A stretch of 64,000 nt of DNA. Origin: an uncultured Schlesneria sp. (lineage in GTDB: Bacteria > Planctomycetota > Planctomycetia > Planctomycetales > Planctomycetaceae). The translations under genes were made by a program, and so were the position numbers. The notes under the pieces were generated by a model. It worked only from the letters and a program-made list of their open reading frames with translations. It was not told the origin of the DNA and ran no database searches. The first letter of the stretch is position 1. Each line of letters starts with the position of its first letter. Positions 53,801-61,967 of this stretch are shown piece after piece. The DNA lies in contig CAIMFH010000026.1 of NCBI GenBank assembly GCA_903840265.1, forward strand, positions 1 to 64,000, given 5' to 3'.

Positions 53801-54420
53801 CCGACGACATTGCGGCCGCCGATCAACTCGACGTACCGATCGTTCACTCGTTCGAAGACATGATCCGGGCCTCGCAAGACCGCCATGAACGACGGGGCAT
53901 GCTGGAAGATCTCTTCCAGACGCCGTCGCTCGGCGTCGACTTCCGCCAGCAGCCGTTCCCGTTCCGCCTTGGCGTCGCGCTGGGTGGTGATGTCGTCGAG
54001 TGTGCCGATCCATTCGCGAACCGATCCGTCGGGAGCAAGAATTGGGATGCCACGCGCTCGCACAATTCGCCAGCCACCATGTCGACTGCGGACGCGGTAC
54101 TCGGCGTCGAAGCTGGAGCCAGTTTCCTTAGCCGCGCCCCAGGCTCCGCCTGCGATCGAACGATCGTCGGGATGAACCACATCCAGCCACGCATCACCGG
54201 TCGCACCTTGCTCATCCAGCGTCTGTCCGGTGATCTCGGCCCACCACTGTCGAGATCGCTCAAAGTCATTGCCGCTGCCGTCGGTCGCCCAAGACCAGAC
54301 GGCCTGGTTCGTTGCCTCAATTAATGCTCGATAGCGTTCCGCGCTGCGACTCAGTGCCTCAACGTGCTCAAGTGCGGGGGAGCCATTTTCTTGGGCCGCG
54401 GCATTGGACAACTTGTTCAT
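50884..54420 (-). CDS. six-PAS hybrid sensor histidine kinase
   Basis: An 1178-residue cytoplasmic hybrid kinase without membrane segments. Six PAS/PAC modules occupy residues about 25-800, recognisable by RYRALIEATNQAVWSW, IFQHAPSFMAVLRGPDHVFE, DFVYLFDTAGRFTYVNKSLL, RHRALVTATSDVVYRLTADW, MEAALDAGAIGTWSWDIQAD and DLAYVFDLDHHFTYANDALL, most followed by a PAC motif such as GSTRDITERK. The HisKA box is LALLAHELRNPLAPIRNG with His near residue 825. HATPase motifs follow (NILSNSAKYT, VRDTGIGIPKQSL, GGLGIGLALVKGLVEMHGG). A receiver domain ends the protein (MLVVDDNRDGADS, ILMDIGLPRLNGLDATRHIR, Asp near 1107, HLVKPVDLADLEKLL). Modules 3 and 6 are similar enough to suggest internal duplication. No separate output regulator is adjacent, so its signal and target are unknown. 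Confidence 0.95.
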   Translation of the reverse strand: MNKLSNAAAQENGSPALEHVEALSRSAERYRALIEATNQAVWSWATDGSGNDFERSRQWWAEITGQTLDEQGATGDAWLDVVHPDDRSIAGGAWGAAKETGSSFDAEYRVRSRHGGWRIVRARGIPILAPDGSVREWIGTLDDITTQRDAKAERERLLAEVDAERRRLEEIFQHAPSFMAVLRGPDHVFERVNDRYVELIGGRNVVGLPVRKALPEIEGQGYFELLDQVYQTGQPHVAVDARVTLVHSQDSREHVLQFVYQPMLDLNGVVSGVIVQGIDMTEQRQAEAGFARVTAEAEWQRRMFETVLSNTADFVYLFDTAGRFTYVNKSLLDLWEKDLSEAVGCNFFDLDYPADLAARLQRQIAEVVHTGCSVRDETPYTSVGGTAIYEYIFVPVFGPDGAIQAVAGSTRDITERKRSEEALRASERRHRALVTATSDVVYRLTADWTEMQPLDGRDFLLSTSTPIRDWMNQNVPAFEQPRTKAAISKAIENKSTFELEHQVNRIDGSLGWTFSRAIPIIDEAGNITEWFGTASDVTRRKQAEEELRDIRSRMEAALDAGAIGTWSWDIQADRFHGDASFARMFTVAPIAVAGESLAGFLNSIHPDDRQVVGDLIAKAIQNGDRYEADYRVAQPGGGWKWVTARGQVERDADGRAVRFPGVVIDISDWKQAERNLALLTEESDRRKRLYETFLSSTPDLAYVFDLDHHFTYANDALLKMWGRTWDEAIGKTCLELGYEPWHAAMHDEEIEKVKATRAPIRGEVPFSGTFGRRIYDYIFVPVFGANGEVEAVAGTTRDVTERKEAEQALRDADRKKDDFLALLAHELRNPLAPIRNGLQVMRLAEGNPSMVAIARDMMERQLTHMVRLIDDLLDVSRITRNKMELRLNRVVLADVIGNAVEASSPMIQESGHELTVVLPPEPIVLEADLTRLAQVFSNILSNSAKYTPQGGKIWLSAEPTAQEVIVSVRDTGIGIPKQSLSSIFDMFSQVDRNIERSKGGLGIGLALVKGLVEMHGGTVAADSVEGKGSTFTVRLPISEPIAVSDSTANEADVTHGSRRRMLVVDDNRDGADSMAIMLRLLGNEVTTAHDGLEAVAAASAFRPEIILMDIGLPRLNGLDATRHIREQPWGRDIKIIALTGWGQENDREQSRKAGCDGHLVKPVDLADLEKLLENIRPA

Positions 54421-54728
54421 CTTGATCCTGCGGCGCTGCGATTGACGTGAGCTGGAGTCGATGGGCTCACGAATGCATCAGATGTGGAAGTGTTACCGAC
54501 GCAGTTTCCTGCTGGTCGGTTGATATTTTCTATGCGAAGAGCATCGTGTTTTCAAAGGGGCCGAAGAAACTTCTGGTCGCTGCTCACTTTGTGGTCATTT
54601 GGCACAAATGGCTGCTTGGGAGCCGAGCCGCGCATGTCGATGGACTCACAATAACATGCGCGGCTTGGCAGGAGCCTCGCCCGCCCAAAATACGAAAGAG
54701 TGGAGTCCACACGGTCATCTAGCACTCA
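54421..54728. other. intergenic stretch upstream of the kinase gene
   Basis: About 310 bases, the promoter region of the kinase gene and the 3' side of the lactonase gene. No gene or clear regulatory site was recognised. Confidence 0.4.
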
Positions 54729-56000
54729 TCAGTTCGCTTTGGTTTGATCCAAAAAGACGATGATGGAAGGGTTACCGACACCTGCGTAGTGACCAGTAAA
54801 TTTCAAGCCGCCGGTTTTTCGATCGACTTGAAAGACGGCGATGTTGTCGCCGCGCTGATTGCAGCAATAGAGGAATTGACCCGTGGGATCGAAGTTGAAG
54901 CTGCGCGGATAGTTTCCTCGAGTTCCTTCTTCGCCCAGGTAGGTCAGTTCTCCTCTGGCACCCACGGAAAAGATACCGATGCTGTCGTGCAGGCGGTTGC
55001 CAGCGTAGACGAAGTTTCCGTCGACCGAGACCAGGATTTCTGAGCAGAAATTACTGCCGGCAAAACCCGGTGGCAGGGTGGAAATCGTCTGTCGAGATGT
55101 CAGCTGGCCCGTTCGCGGTTCGAAGTCGAACAGGACGATTGTCGAGCCTTCTTCCTGGATGGAATAGAACCAGCGGCCGTTGGGGTGAAAATGAAAATGC
55201 CGTGGTCCGTCCCCGGGCGGCAGAGAGACCACGTGGTGTTCATTCGGAGTCAACGCGCCGGTTTTGTCGTCCATCTTCCAGACGAAGATCTGGTCCAACC
55301 CGAGATCGACATGCAGGACAAAGCGCCCTGAGGGATCGGCTTGGATCATGTGGGCGTGCGTGCGATCGTGTCCACTGAATGCAAAACTGCCGGGTGGGGC
55401 ATTGGTCGCCTTCGTGGGGCCGATCTTTCCAGAGTCATTCTTGATGTCAACGGCCTCACCGAGTCGACCATCCGGCAGAATTGGTACGACCGCGACCGAG
55501 CCTCCAAAATAGTTGGCCACCAACAGAAATCGTCCCGAAGGATGGATGCTCACATAGGTCGGGCCAGCGCCGCCGGAGCGCACGGTGTTGAGTAGCGTCA
55601 ACTGCCCGTCGGCTCGATTGATCGAGAAGGCGCTGACCGTTCCTTCTTTGCTCTCGCCCACCCGGTCCGTTTCGTTTGCCGAATACAAGCAGGTTCCACT
55701 TGAGTTCAATACCAGGCAGCTGGGACTGGTCCCCAATTCGTAGATGCCGCTGGGCGTCATCGCCCCCGACTGGCGGTTGACTTGAAAGATGTGGATCCCG
55801 CGACCATTGCCAGGAGGCAGGTCCACCTGTGTCGGCAAGACATCTTTCAGGGGGGAACTAAAGGTGCCAACGTAGGCAAAGAGTGGTCTGGTGGTGTCGT
55901 CCGCGCGGGCGTTGATAGAGGCAGCGGTCAGCGCGGTGGTGCCTGCCAGTGCGACAGAAGTTTTGAGGAACGAGCGTCGCGAGCAATCGAATTGAATCAT
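54729..56000 (-). CDS. Tat-exported lactonase family beta-propeller (6-phosphogluconolactonase-like)
   Basis: A 423-residue seven-bladed propeller of the lactonase family (PF10282), related to YbhE-type 6-phosphogluconolactonase. ATG 56000 gives a twin-arginine signal (CSRRSFLKTSVALAGTTALT). Propeller motifs: FAYVGTFSS, GRGIHIFQVNRQSGAMTP, PSCLVLNSSGTCLYSANE, GPTYVSIHPSGRFLLVANYF, DRTHAHMIQADPSGRFVLHV, GDGPRHFHFHPNGRWFYSIQ and PRSFNFDPTGQFLYCCNQRG, a typical set with the conserved His and Arg of the active-site channel. Because it is exported, a periplasmic sugar-lactone substrate is more likely than 6-phosphogluconolactone. The frame is open to 56081 but the upstream part is not signal-like. 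Single gene. Confidence 0.92.
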   Translation of the reverse strand: MIQFDCSRRSFLKTSVALAGTTALTAASINARADDTTRPLFAYVGTFSSPLKDVLPTQVDLPPGNGRGIHIFQVNRQSGAMTPSGIYELGTSPSCLVLNSSGTCLYSANETDRVGESKEGTVSAFSINRADGQLTLLNTVRSGGAGPTYVSIHPSGRFLLVANYFGGSVAVVPILPDGRLGEAVDIKNDSGKIGPTKATNAPPGSFAFSGHDRTHAHMIQADPSGRFVLHVDLGLDQIFVWKMDDKTGALTPNEHHVVSLPPGDGPRHFHFHPNGRWFYSIQEEGSTIVLFDFEPRTGQLTSRQTISTLPPGFAGSNFCSEILVSVDGNFVYAGNRLHDSIGIFSVGARGELTYLGEEGTRGNYPRSFNFDPTGQFLYCCNQRGDNIAVFQVDRKTGGLKFTGHYAGVGNPSIIVFLDQTKAN

Positions 56001-56298
56001 GGCAGTGCGGAACCTGTAAATGATCTTCAACGAGGATCGAAACCAGAATGGCATTCTCGCGCAGTGATCAATCGAAATCAACGTGCGCGGTCCTGCTGAT
56101 CTGAAATCGTGGCACCCGAATTAAATTCAAAGCGACTTACATTACATGCACCGTCAACTAGCCACAAATGGATTGCATGGCCAAGTCAGTCGTTACGATG
56201 GCTATTCGAAAGATGACGTTGGAGCTTGACCGCAGCGATAACATTACCGAGTCTCTTACGGCGTTAGCGAAGAACCAAGTAATCACTGAGAGCACAAG

Positions 56299-57093
56299 AT
56301 GACTTCGATCCGTTGTTGGCAGGTTGACGCCTTCACAAATCGTCCCTTTGGTGGCAATCCTGCAGCGGTCTGCTGGCTGGAGGCGGAGGCCGATCTCAAG
56401 TGGATGCAGTCTTTGGCGGCCGAGATGAATCTGTCGGAAACAGCGTTCGTGCGGCAGCTTGATGACGGTCTTGAGCTGAGGTGGTTCACGCCGACTGTGG
56501 AAGTGGATCTTTGCGGGCATGCCACATTGGCGACGGCGCACGCTCTATGGTCGTCTGATCTGGTTTCCAAGGATTTGCCGCTGCGTTTTCAAACTCGCAG
56601 TGGCATGTTGACCTGCACACGAGACGGCGACTTCATCGATCTCAATTTTCCGGCGACTCCACCGACTGAAGTCGAGATCCCCGCAGAACTTTCCGAAGCA
56701 CTCGGTTTGACGCCGACCTATCTCGGCAAAAGCCGTTTCGATTATGTCGCAGTATTTGACTCTGCGGATGCGGTTCGATCATTGAAGCCGGACTTTCGCA
56801 AGCTGGAACGGTTCCCTGTACGCGGGGTCATTGTCACTGCTCCAAGTGACGACGATCCACGGTTTGATTTTGTTTCCCGATTCTTCGCGCCGGCGGTAGG
56901 GGTTGATGAAGATCCCGTCTGCGGATCGGCTCACTGCTGCCTGACGCCGTATTGGTCAAAGCGGCTCGGCAAGACAGAGCTGATGGCTCATCAGGTCTCC
57001 GCGCGAGGCGGCGTCCTGCGGTTGAAGCTCAAGGGGGATCGCGTTGTTTTGGGCGGGCAGGCCGTGACTGTTTGGCGGGGCGAACTGTTGTGA
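56299..57093 (+). CDS. PhzF family isomerase/epimerase
   Basis: A 264-residue protein of the PhzF/diaminopimelate-epimerase fold. N-terminal block CWQVDAFTNRPFGGNPAAVC contains the GGNPA motif; MNLSETAFV holds the catalytic Glu at position 47; the second domain begins near VEIPAELSEALGLTPTYLGK and ends with the family motif GVDEDPVCGSAHCCLTPYWS. PhzF itself isomerises DHHA in phenazine biosynthesis, but no other phenazine genes are here and most homologues have unknown substrates. Single gene, transcribed towards the large secreted protein gene on the other strand, with a partial dispersed repeat between the two 3' ends. Confidence 0.92.
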   Translation: MTSIRCWQVDAFTNRPFGGNPAAVCWLEAEADLKWMQSLAAEMNLSETAFVRQLDDGLELRWFTPTVEVDLCGHATLATAHALWSSDLVSKDLPLRFQTRSGMLTCTRDGDFIDLNFPATPPTEVEIPAELSEALGLTPTYLGKSRFDYVAVFDSADAVRSLKPDFRKLERFPVRGVIVTAPSDDDPRFDFVSRFFAPAVGVDEDPVCGSAHCCLTPYWSKRLGKTELMAHQVSARGGVLRLKLKGDRVVLGGQAVTVWRGELL

Positions 57094-57130
57094 CCAGTGT
57101 CATGGACTCATTGGGGTAGCCGGGTCGATG

Positions 57131-57176
57131 AGAAAGATGACATGGCCTTGTCGAAGACTCCAAAACCGTGGCATCC
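57131..57176. repeat. dispersed intergenic repeat, copy 2 (partial)
   Basis: catggccttgtcgaagactc and caaaaccgtggcatcc match the second half of copies at 50777 and 61881; the first half with its hairpin is missing. It lies between convergent genes. Confidence 0.75.
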
Positions 57177-57198
57177 CCGCTCCGATGAGACGAGCTGG

Positions 57199-60066
57199 TC
57201 ACTTCCGTTCACGTAGCGGATTGAAACGACGCAGGTCGAATGGATCGAGCGGGGTAAAGCGAGAGGGCTTGACGTTAGGATCGACGTTGCGTGGGACTTC
57301 GGCGAGTTCGCCTGACAGTGGCATCGCCGTGATTCGCACGTCGTCGAGCAACAGTTCGCCCAGGCAATGCATTTCGGCGGTGACGGTGACGGTGCGACTC
57401 TCGGGGACTAATCGCCAGACTTCAAATCGTTGCCAGTCCGGGGCGTTCAGGATGCGGATCGCCGCGGTCTTGCCGAGCAGACTGTCGTAGATCATCACAC
57501 CGTCCACAGTCCGAACGAGGGGATGTGGAGTCTTCACCCACCCTGAGATCTTCACCAAGTGCCCGGCGTGAACTGTGACCGCTGGTGAAGTGACGCTGAC
57601 GGGTGGGGTATGAAACTGGAAGGTATTGGGATCTTGAGCCGTCGGTCGAGCCGCCAGACGCAGCGAATACTTGCCCTGCTTGGCCTCTTGATGAAGCTCG
57701 GCGGCAGATTGCACGTCTGGCGTTGGTCGTTGTTCGTGTCGCCACCCGGCAGCGATCAAGGTATCCAGGTCTTCGAATTCACCCGACGGCAGTTTGTTAA
57801 TGTCGCTCGATTTCCCCAGCTTTTCCACTCGACGCATGAGTTGCCAGTGAGCGGGGAGTGTCTGAAAGCAGAGTGCGTAGGGGCTGGCGAGTGGCGTGGT
57901 CAGCTTGGCGACTGCGTTGTCCCAGTAAGCACGCTGCAGGATTCGCACGATCTGCATCGCGACGCAGGCGTAGTGACGGGCGGCGTGGTAATCCTGTTGC
58001 TTCAACTTTGCTTCGGCCATGTCTGCGTGAAGCTTGGCCTGGCCGAGCAACTGGCGACTTTCTGCATTGCCAACTCCCAATTCGTGAAGCTGCTGATCGA
58101 TCTTGCGGGCTCGTTCGAGCTTCAGGTGACACAGTTCCACCGTGACGTTGGCGCTTTGTTCCTGGATCGCCGAGACCTTCTGATTGATTTGATCGATGAT
58201 GGAGGGATCGGAAGTGACAAGGATCGCGGCGGTCTGGTCAAATTTCTGAACGACCACTTTCAGACCGCCCGCCACGGTTTCACGATTCAGTGGTTGGACG
58301 CGACCGGTGGTGGTCAATTGCCAGGCTGTCGCGGTTTCACCTCCGCCAGGTACGATGATCGTCGCCGTTTGTGCCGATAAGGCTGCCGGGACATATTGCG
58401 ATTTCCCTTCCAGCCACATTGGCAGCAAGAGGGCGCCGAGTTCCGATCGAATGAGCGCAGCCTGCAACTCTCCATCTTTGCGTGGGTCCACGGCGGCTGG
58501 CTTCTTGACTGTCTTGACCGGCCCCTTACCCGTTTGATCGACCGTGAATGAGATCAACTGTGCGTTGGAGCCAGTGGCCAGCCAGGGCTCCATCAGTCCC
58601 AGTTCCAGATTCAACTGCGTCATCATCAGATAGCGTTCGCGGGCACCCGGCGCGTCGCCATCGAGTGGAGTGGTGGTCCAGTAACCGATGCCACGACACC
58701 CTGCGGCTAGTGCGGCATAAACCTGCAAACGTAACTGCTCGGGTTCGAGGACTGGTGGCTCTGGAGAGACGTGTTTCAGATCCATCAATTCTTCGGCGGG
58801 TTCGGTCTGCATCCACGAGAAGCAAAATGTTCCTGGCCAGGCGCGTTCACGCCGGCGGACGATTTCATCGCGAAACTCGGTCAGCGTGACGCCGCTGTTC
58901 AGCACATGCCGACTGAGGCCGACCATGTCGAGGTGTCGCGATGCGATGCGTTCATCGTCAGCGATGTCTGCGGCCAGCGGACGCTTGAATGCGCGGTCGG
59001 CATCACGCACTTGATTGGTCCAGCTTGGCAATCGAGGTCGGCCATCGATTGTCATGCGTGCCCCAAACATCCAGAACAAGACGGCGGAACTCGACGGCGA
59101 GAACGGCAGTAGACTGGCGTCGTCGGAATCGAGCGGTTGCCCATCCGATCCCTTGGCGTAGGGAGGTGTCGATGTCAGCCAGACCCCTCGATCTCGAAAT
59201 TGACCGGTGTTGGAGAGGTTTTCAATATCGCCGACCCACGCCGCGTTAAAGCCTGCATCGGCCAGCACCTCGGGCCGTTCCTGGCGATGGGGGACGACTC
59301 GGGGCAGGAACGGCTTCCCTTCGACGCGCATCTTATGAAGGTTGAATTCGACAGGAACAGCTTTCGGCTGGGGGTCGACTCCGTTCACCTGCCGAATTGC
59401 GGACTGTTTGTCGATCGAAAAATCGACCGGCACGATCGGTTCGACGTGCAATTCGTCAATCATGATCTCCGTGATGCCTTTGCCAAGTTGGCTGCCGACG
59501 ATGATTTGATCCACGTACATGTCGGCCGGATCGATCGTCACTTTATGCCTGGCTCGCAGCAGACGCAGCTTGTCGTTGACCGCTTTGTCGGCAGTCCGGC
59601 ATTTCAGTTGCTGCCACTTCCCCGCTTCTTCGTACTTGTCCCCTTCGACAATCAGTTCGAGTGGTGCCTGTGTCTCCGGATTTGTGCCGCCGTGAATGGA
59701 GATGCGTATCGCCAGGGTCACTCCGGGCCGATCAGAGCGAACCCAGAGGGATGCGGTGAATTCATCGAGTACGCGACTCGCGGGAATTTTATGTTCCGCG
59801 CGGAGGGGAGTGCTTTCTGCGTTCGAGCGGATGCGGATGAATTCGGCCTGGCCGTTTCGGGCCTCTTCACGGCGACGTTCCTGCGTCTCCAGTTTCGCGT
59901 CACGCTTGCGGCAGCGAATTTGCCAACTGGTTTCGGGTCCGTCGAAATCGAGTTCGAATGGTCGGCCCAGACCGATAGCGGGGACTGTCAGCAGCACCAG
60001 GCCGCAGAGTCCGAACAAGCTGCAAAATCGATAAGGCCGCATCCGTGCGGTTCTCGCATTACGCAT
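57199..60066 (-). CDS. large secreted hypothetical protein with jelly-roll-like and glycoside-hydrolase-like regions
   Basis: About 955 residues if started at ATG 60066 (MRNARTARMRPYRFCSLFGL), which gives an N-terminal signal peptide or anchor (FCSLFGLCGLVLLTVPAIGL); the frame extends to 60180. Residues about 40-210 form a carbohydrate-binding-type jelly roll (FDGPETSWQIRC, EFTASLWVRSDRPGVTLAIR, DMYVDQIIVGS). The middle resembles a TIM-barrel hydrolase (FLPRVVPHRQERPEVLADAG FN, AALAAGCRGIGYWTTTPLDG). A helical section (residues about 680-800) precedes a second jelly roll (TVHAGHLVKISGWVKTPHPL) and a terminal ELLLDDVRITAMPL. I know similar planctomycete proteins but no function; catalytic residues cannot be named with confidence. 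Confidence 0.8.
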   Translation of the reverse strand: MRNARTARMRPYRFCSLFGLCGLVLLTVPAIGLGRPFELDFDGPETSWQIRCRKRDAKLETQERRREEARNGQAEFIRIRSNAESTPLRAEHKIPASRVLDEFTASLWVRSDRPGVTLAIRISIHGGTNPETQAPLELIVEGDKYEEAGKWQQLKCRTADKAVNDKLRLLRARHKVTIDPADMYVDQIIVGSQLGKGITEIMIDELHVEPIVPVDFSIDKQSAIRQVNGVDPQPKAVPVEFNLHKMRVEGKPFLPRVVPHRQERPEVLADAGFNAAWVGDIENLSNTGQFRDRGVWLTSTPPYAKGSDGQPLDSDDASLLPFSPSSSAVLFWMFGARMTIDGRPRLPSWTNQVRDADRAFKRPLAADIADDERIASRHLDMVGLSRHVLNSGVTLTEFRDEIVRRRERAWPGTFCFSWMQTEPAEELMDLKHVSPEPPVLEPEQLRLQVYAALAAGCRGIGYWTTTPLDGDAPGARERYLMMTQLNLELGLMEPWLATGSNAQLISFTVDQTGKGPVKTVKKPAAVDPRKDGELQAALIRSELGALLLPMWLEGKSQYVPAALSAQTATIIVPGGGETATAWQLTTTGRVQPLNRETVAGGLKVVVQKFDQTAAILVTSDPSIIDQINQKVSAIQEQSANVTVELCHLKLERARKIDQQLHELGVGNAESRQLLGQAKLHADMAEAKLKQQDYHAARHYACVAMQIVRILQRAYWDNAVAKLTTPLASPYALCFQTLPAHWQLMRRVEKLGKSSDINKLPSGEFEDLDTLIAAGWRHEQRPTPDVQSAAELHQEAKQGKYSLRLAARPTAQDPNTFQFHTPPVSVTSPAVTVHAGHLVKISGWVKTPHPLVRTVDGVMIYDSLLGKTAAIRILNAPDWQRFEVWRLVPESRTVTVTAEMHCLGELLLDDVRITAMPLSGELAEVPRNVDPNVKPSRFTPLDPFDLRRFNPLRERK

Positions 60067-60424
60067 CTTGCGCTTAATCGCTCCATCCGCTTTTAACGCT
60101 ACATCAGGAACCGGCCGAATCAGAAATTCGCAAAAGTTCGGATGTAGTGAAAGTTCGGCTGCAGTCAGTCCAACCGTCATGTTGGAAAAAAGCAGCAGGC
60201 CCGATCAGACGTTTTTTTCTCGCTAACTCCTGAATCCTACTGTACTTCGCGATTTGCGAATAGACGAAATCAGCAATTTGCCCCAATGGCTTTCGGCATC
60301 ATTTCTCTGCGTGCGAAGACGCAACTGTCTACGGGAAAGCGAGTTATGGGCGGCTATTGCGTTTGGTCCACCATGATGCACAAAATCATCAACCAGTCGA
60401 AATGGCATGTGGGGGGAGAAAAAC
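60067..60424. other. divergent intergenic region
   Basis: About 360 bases between the divergent large secreted protein gene and the small plus-strand gene at 60425; holds both promoters. No regulatory motif could be identified securely. Confidence 0.4.
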
Positions 60425-60712
60425 ATGGTATCGAACGCTCGATTTCCGAATGGCGATGACGACGAGATTCCGCGAGAGCTTGCCGAACTCGGCAAGCGTA
60501 TTGAGGGACTGTCGGATCCCGTTCGTGGTGATCTACTGCAGGCTCATCAGAGTGTTGTGGATTCAGTGCGTCGTCGGCGGCGGATCCTGTCATTGGTTCA
60601 GGAAGCGCTATCTCAGCTTCGGTTGGACATCAAGTATCTGATGTTCGATCTGGAAGTGACTCGGCAAGAACGCGAGCAACTGAAGCAGAAGTTGGAAGAT
60701 CGCCAGATCTGA
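60425..60712 (+). CDS. small conserved coiled-coil protein
   Basis: A 95-residue protein from ATG 60425, with the strong ribosome-binding site GGGGGGAG upstream. It is helical and basic: PRELAELGKRIEGLSDPVRG, then DLLQAHQSVVDSVRRRRRIL, SLVQEALSQLRLDIKYLMFD and LEVTRQEREQLKQKLEDRQI. The pattern suggests a coiled-coil dimer with a DNA- or RNA-binding patch (RRRRR). I believe it is conserved in planctomycetes, but no function is known. It is convergent with the MoxR gene 46 bases away. Confidence 0.75.
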   Translation: MVSNARFPNGDDDEIPRELAELGKRIEGLSDPVRGDLLQAHQSVVDSVRRRRRILSLVQEALSQLRLDIKYLMFDLEVTRQEREQLKQKLEDRQI

Positions 60713-60758
60713 GTGCGCAGGATGCAATTCGGTTTCCGTTGGGAGTGCCCCCTTCCAA

Positions 60759-61835
60759 TCAGCCGCGTGCTAGCTTTTCTGCTCGTTGATTGAGCTCGAT
60801 CGGGATCTTTTCCAGGAGCAGATCGATTACGCGATCGGGTGTGTAGCCTTCGCTTTGAGCGGCGAAGGTGGTGACCAGGCGATGTCGCAGGACGGGATGT
60901 GCGACCGCTTTGATGTCATCGGTGGTGACGTGAAATCGTCCCTCGAGAAGAGCTCTCGCTTTCGCTCCCAGAATCAGATACTGACCTGCTCGCGGCCCGG
61001 CTCCCCAGGAGACGTAGTCCTTCACGAACTTCGGGGCTTCTGGTTCTTTCGGGCGAGTGGCTCGAACCAAGTCTCGGGCATACACGAAGACGTGTTCGGC
61101 GACAGGGACTTTGCGGACGACTTCCTGCAGAGCGAGGATTTGCTTGCCCGTCAGCGTCACGTTCAACTGCGGTTCTTCTCCGCCCGTCGTCTGCTTGAGG
61201 ATTCGCAACTCTTCGGGAGACGTTGGATAGCGGACGATGATATTGAACATGAAGCGGTCGAGCTGTGCTTCGGGAAGCGGGTACGTTCCTTCCTGTTCAA
61301 TGGGGTTCTGCGTCGCGAGCACGAAAAACGGCATCGGCAGGCGATAGGTGTTAGACCCGACCGTCACGTGCCGCTCTTGCATCGCTTCGAGCAAGGCTGC
61401 CTGCGTCTTGGGGGGCGTACGATTAATTTCGTCTGCCAGCAGAATGTTTGTGAAGATCGGACCCTGCATGAACTGGAATAGTCGTCGCCCCGATTCCGGA
61501 TCTTCCTGCAGGACATCGGTCCCTGTGATGTCAGAGGGCATCAAGTCGGGGGTGAACTGAATCCGTCGATACGACAACCGTAGGATTTTGGAGACCGTGC
61601 TGACGAGCAGCGTCTTGGCCAGTCCTGGCACTCCCATCAATAAGCAATGGGAGCGGCAGAACATGGCGATCAGCAGTTGATCGACCACTTCGGCTTGCCC
61701 AATGATGACCTTGCCGATCTCTGTCCGCAGCCGTGCGTAGGCATTGGCCAAGCCGCGAATGGCTGCCAATTCCCGCTCGCGCGCGGCACCTTCGTCGTCG
61801 GCAGCCTGTTCTTCATCGGCAGGAATGAACGTCAT
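60759..61835 (-). CDS. MoxR family AAA ATPase
   Basis: A 358-residue MoxR-type AAA+ ATPase, a chaperone-like class that helps assemble or insert metal centres in partner complexes. Walker A is GVPGLAKT (68-75), Walker B LLADEINR (near 132), sensor 1 [23 protein letters not shown], and the C-terminal lid starts near [20 protein letters not shown]. MoxR genes usually precede DUF58 and vWA or transglutaminase genes; here the downstream gene is convergent and small, so this copy stands alone. Its 5' side neighbours a dispersed repeat and the DUF1080 gene in the same orientation. Confidence 0.93.
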   Translation of the reverse strand: MTFIPADEEQAADDEGAARERELAAIRGLANAYARLRTEIGKVIIGQAEVVDQLLIAMFCRSHCLLMGVPGLAKTLLVSTVSKILRLSYRRIQFTPDLMPSDITGTDVLQEDPESGRRLFQFMQGPIFTNILLADEINRTPPKTQAALLEAMQERHVTVGSNTYRLPMPFFVLATQNPIEQEGTYPLPEAQLDRFMFNIIVRYPTSPEELRILKQTTGGEEPQLNVTLTGKQILALQEVVRKVPVAEHVFVYARDLVRATRPKEPEAPKFVKDYVSWGAGPRAGQYLILGAKARALLEGRFHVTTDDIKAVAHPVLRHRLVTTFAAQSEGYTPDRVIDLLLEKIPIELNQRAEKLARG

Positions 61836-61880
61836 CAGCGGTTTTCCAGAATGCTCAGCTCACCGGCAAAGGCAGATCAG

Positions 61881-61953
61881 GCGACGGGTTGGAAACCCGT
61901 CCTACGAAGAAGGAGACACGGCCTTGTCGAAGACTCCAAAACCGTGGCACCCC
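61881..61953. repeat. dispersed intergenic repeat, copy 3
   Basis: The fullest copy: gcgacgggttggaaacccgt then cctacgaagaaggagacacg, gccttgtcgaagactccaaa and accgtggcaccc. Two potential hairpins: gacgggtt-gg-aaacccgtc and cacgg...ccgtg. Lies between two minus-strand genes. Confidence 0.85.
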
Positions 61954-61967
61954 ACCTACCACGACAA

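Noticed and set aside
59137-60096. Plus-strand frame of 319 codons antisense to the large secreted protein
   Set aside because: Shadow of the minus-strand gene; no motif or ribosome-binding site.
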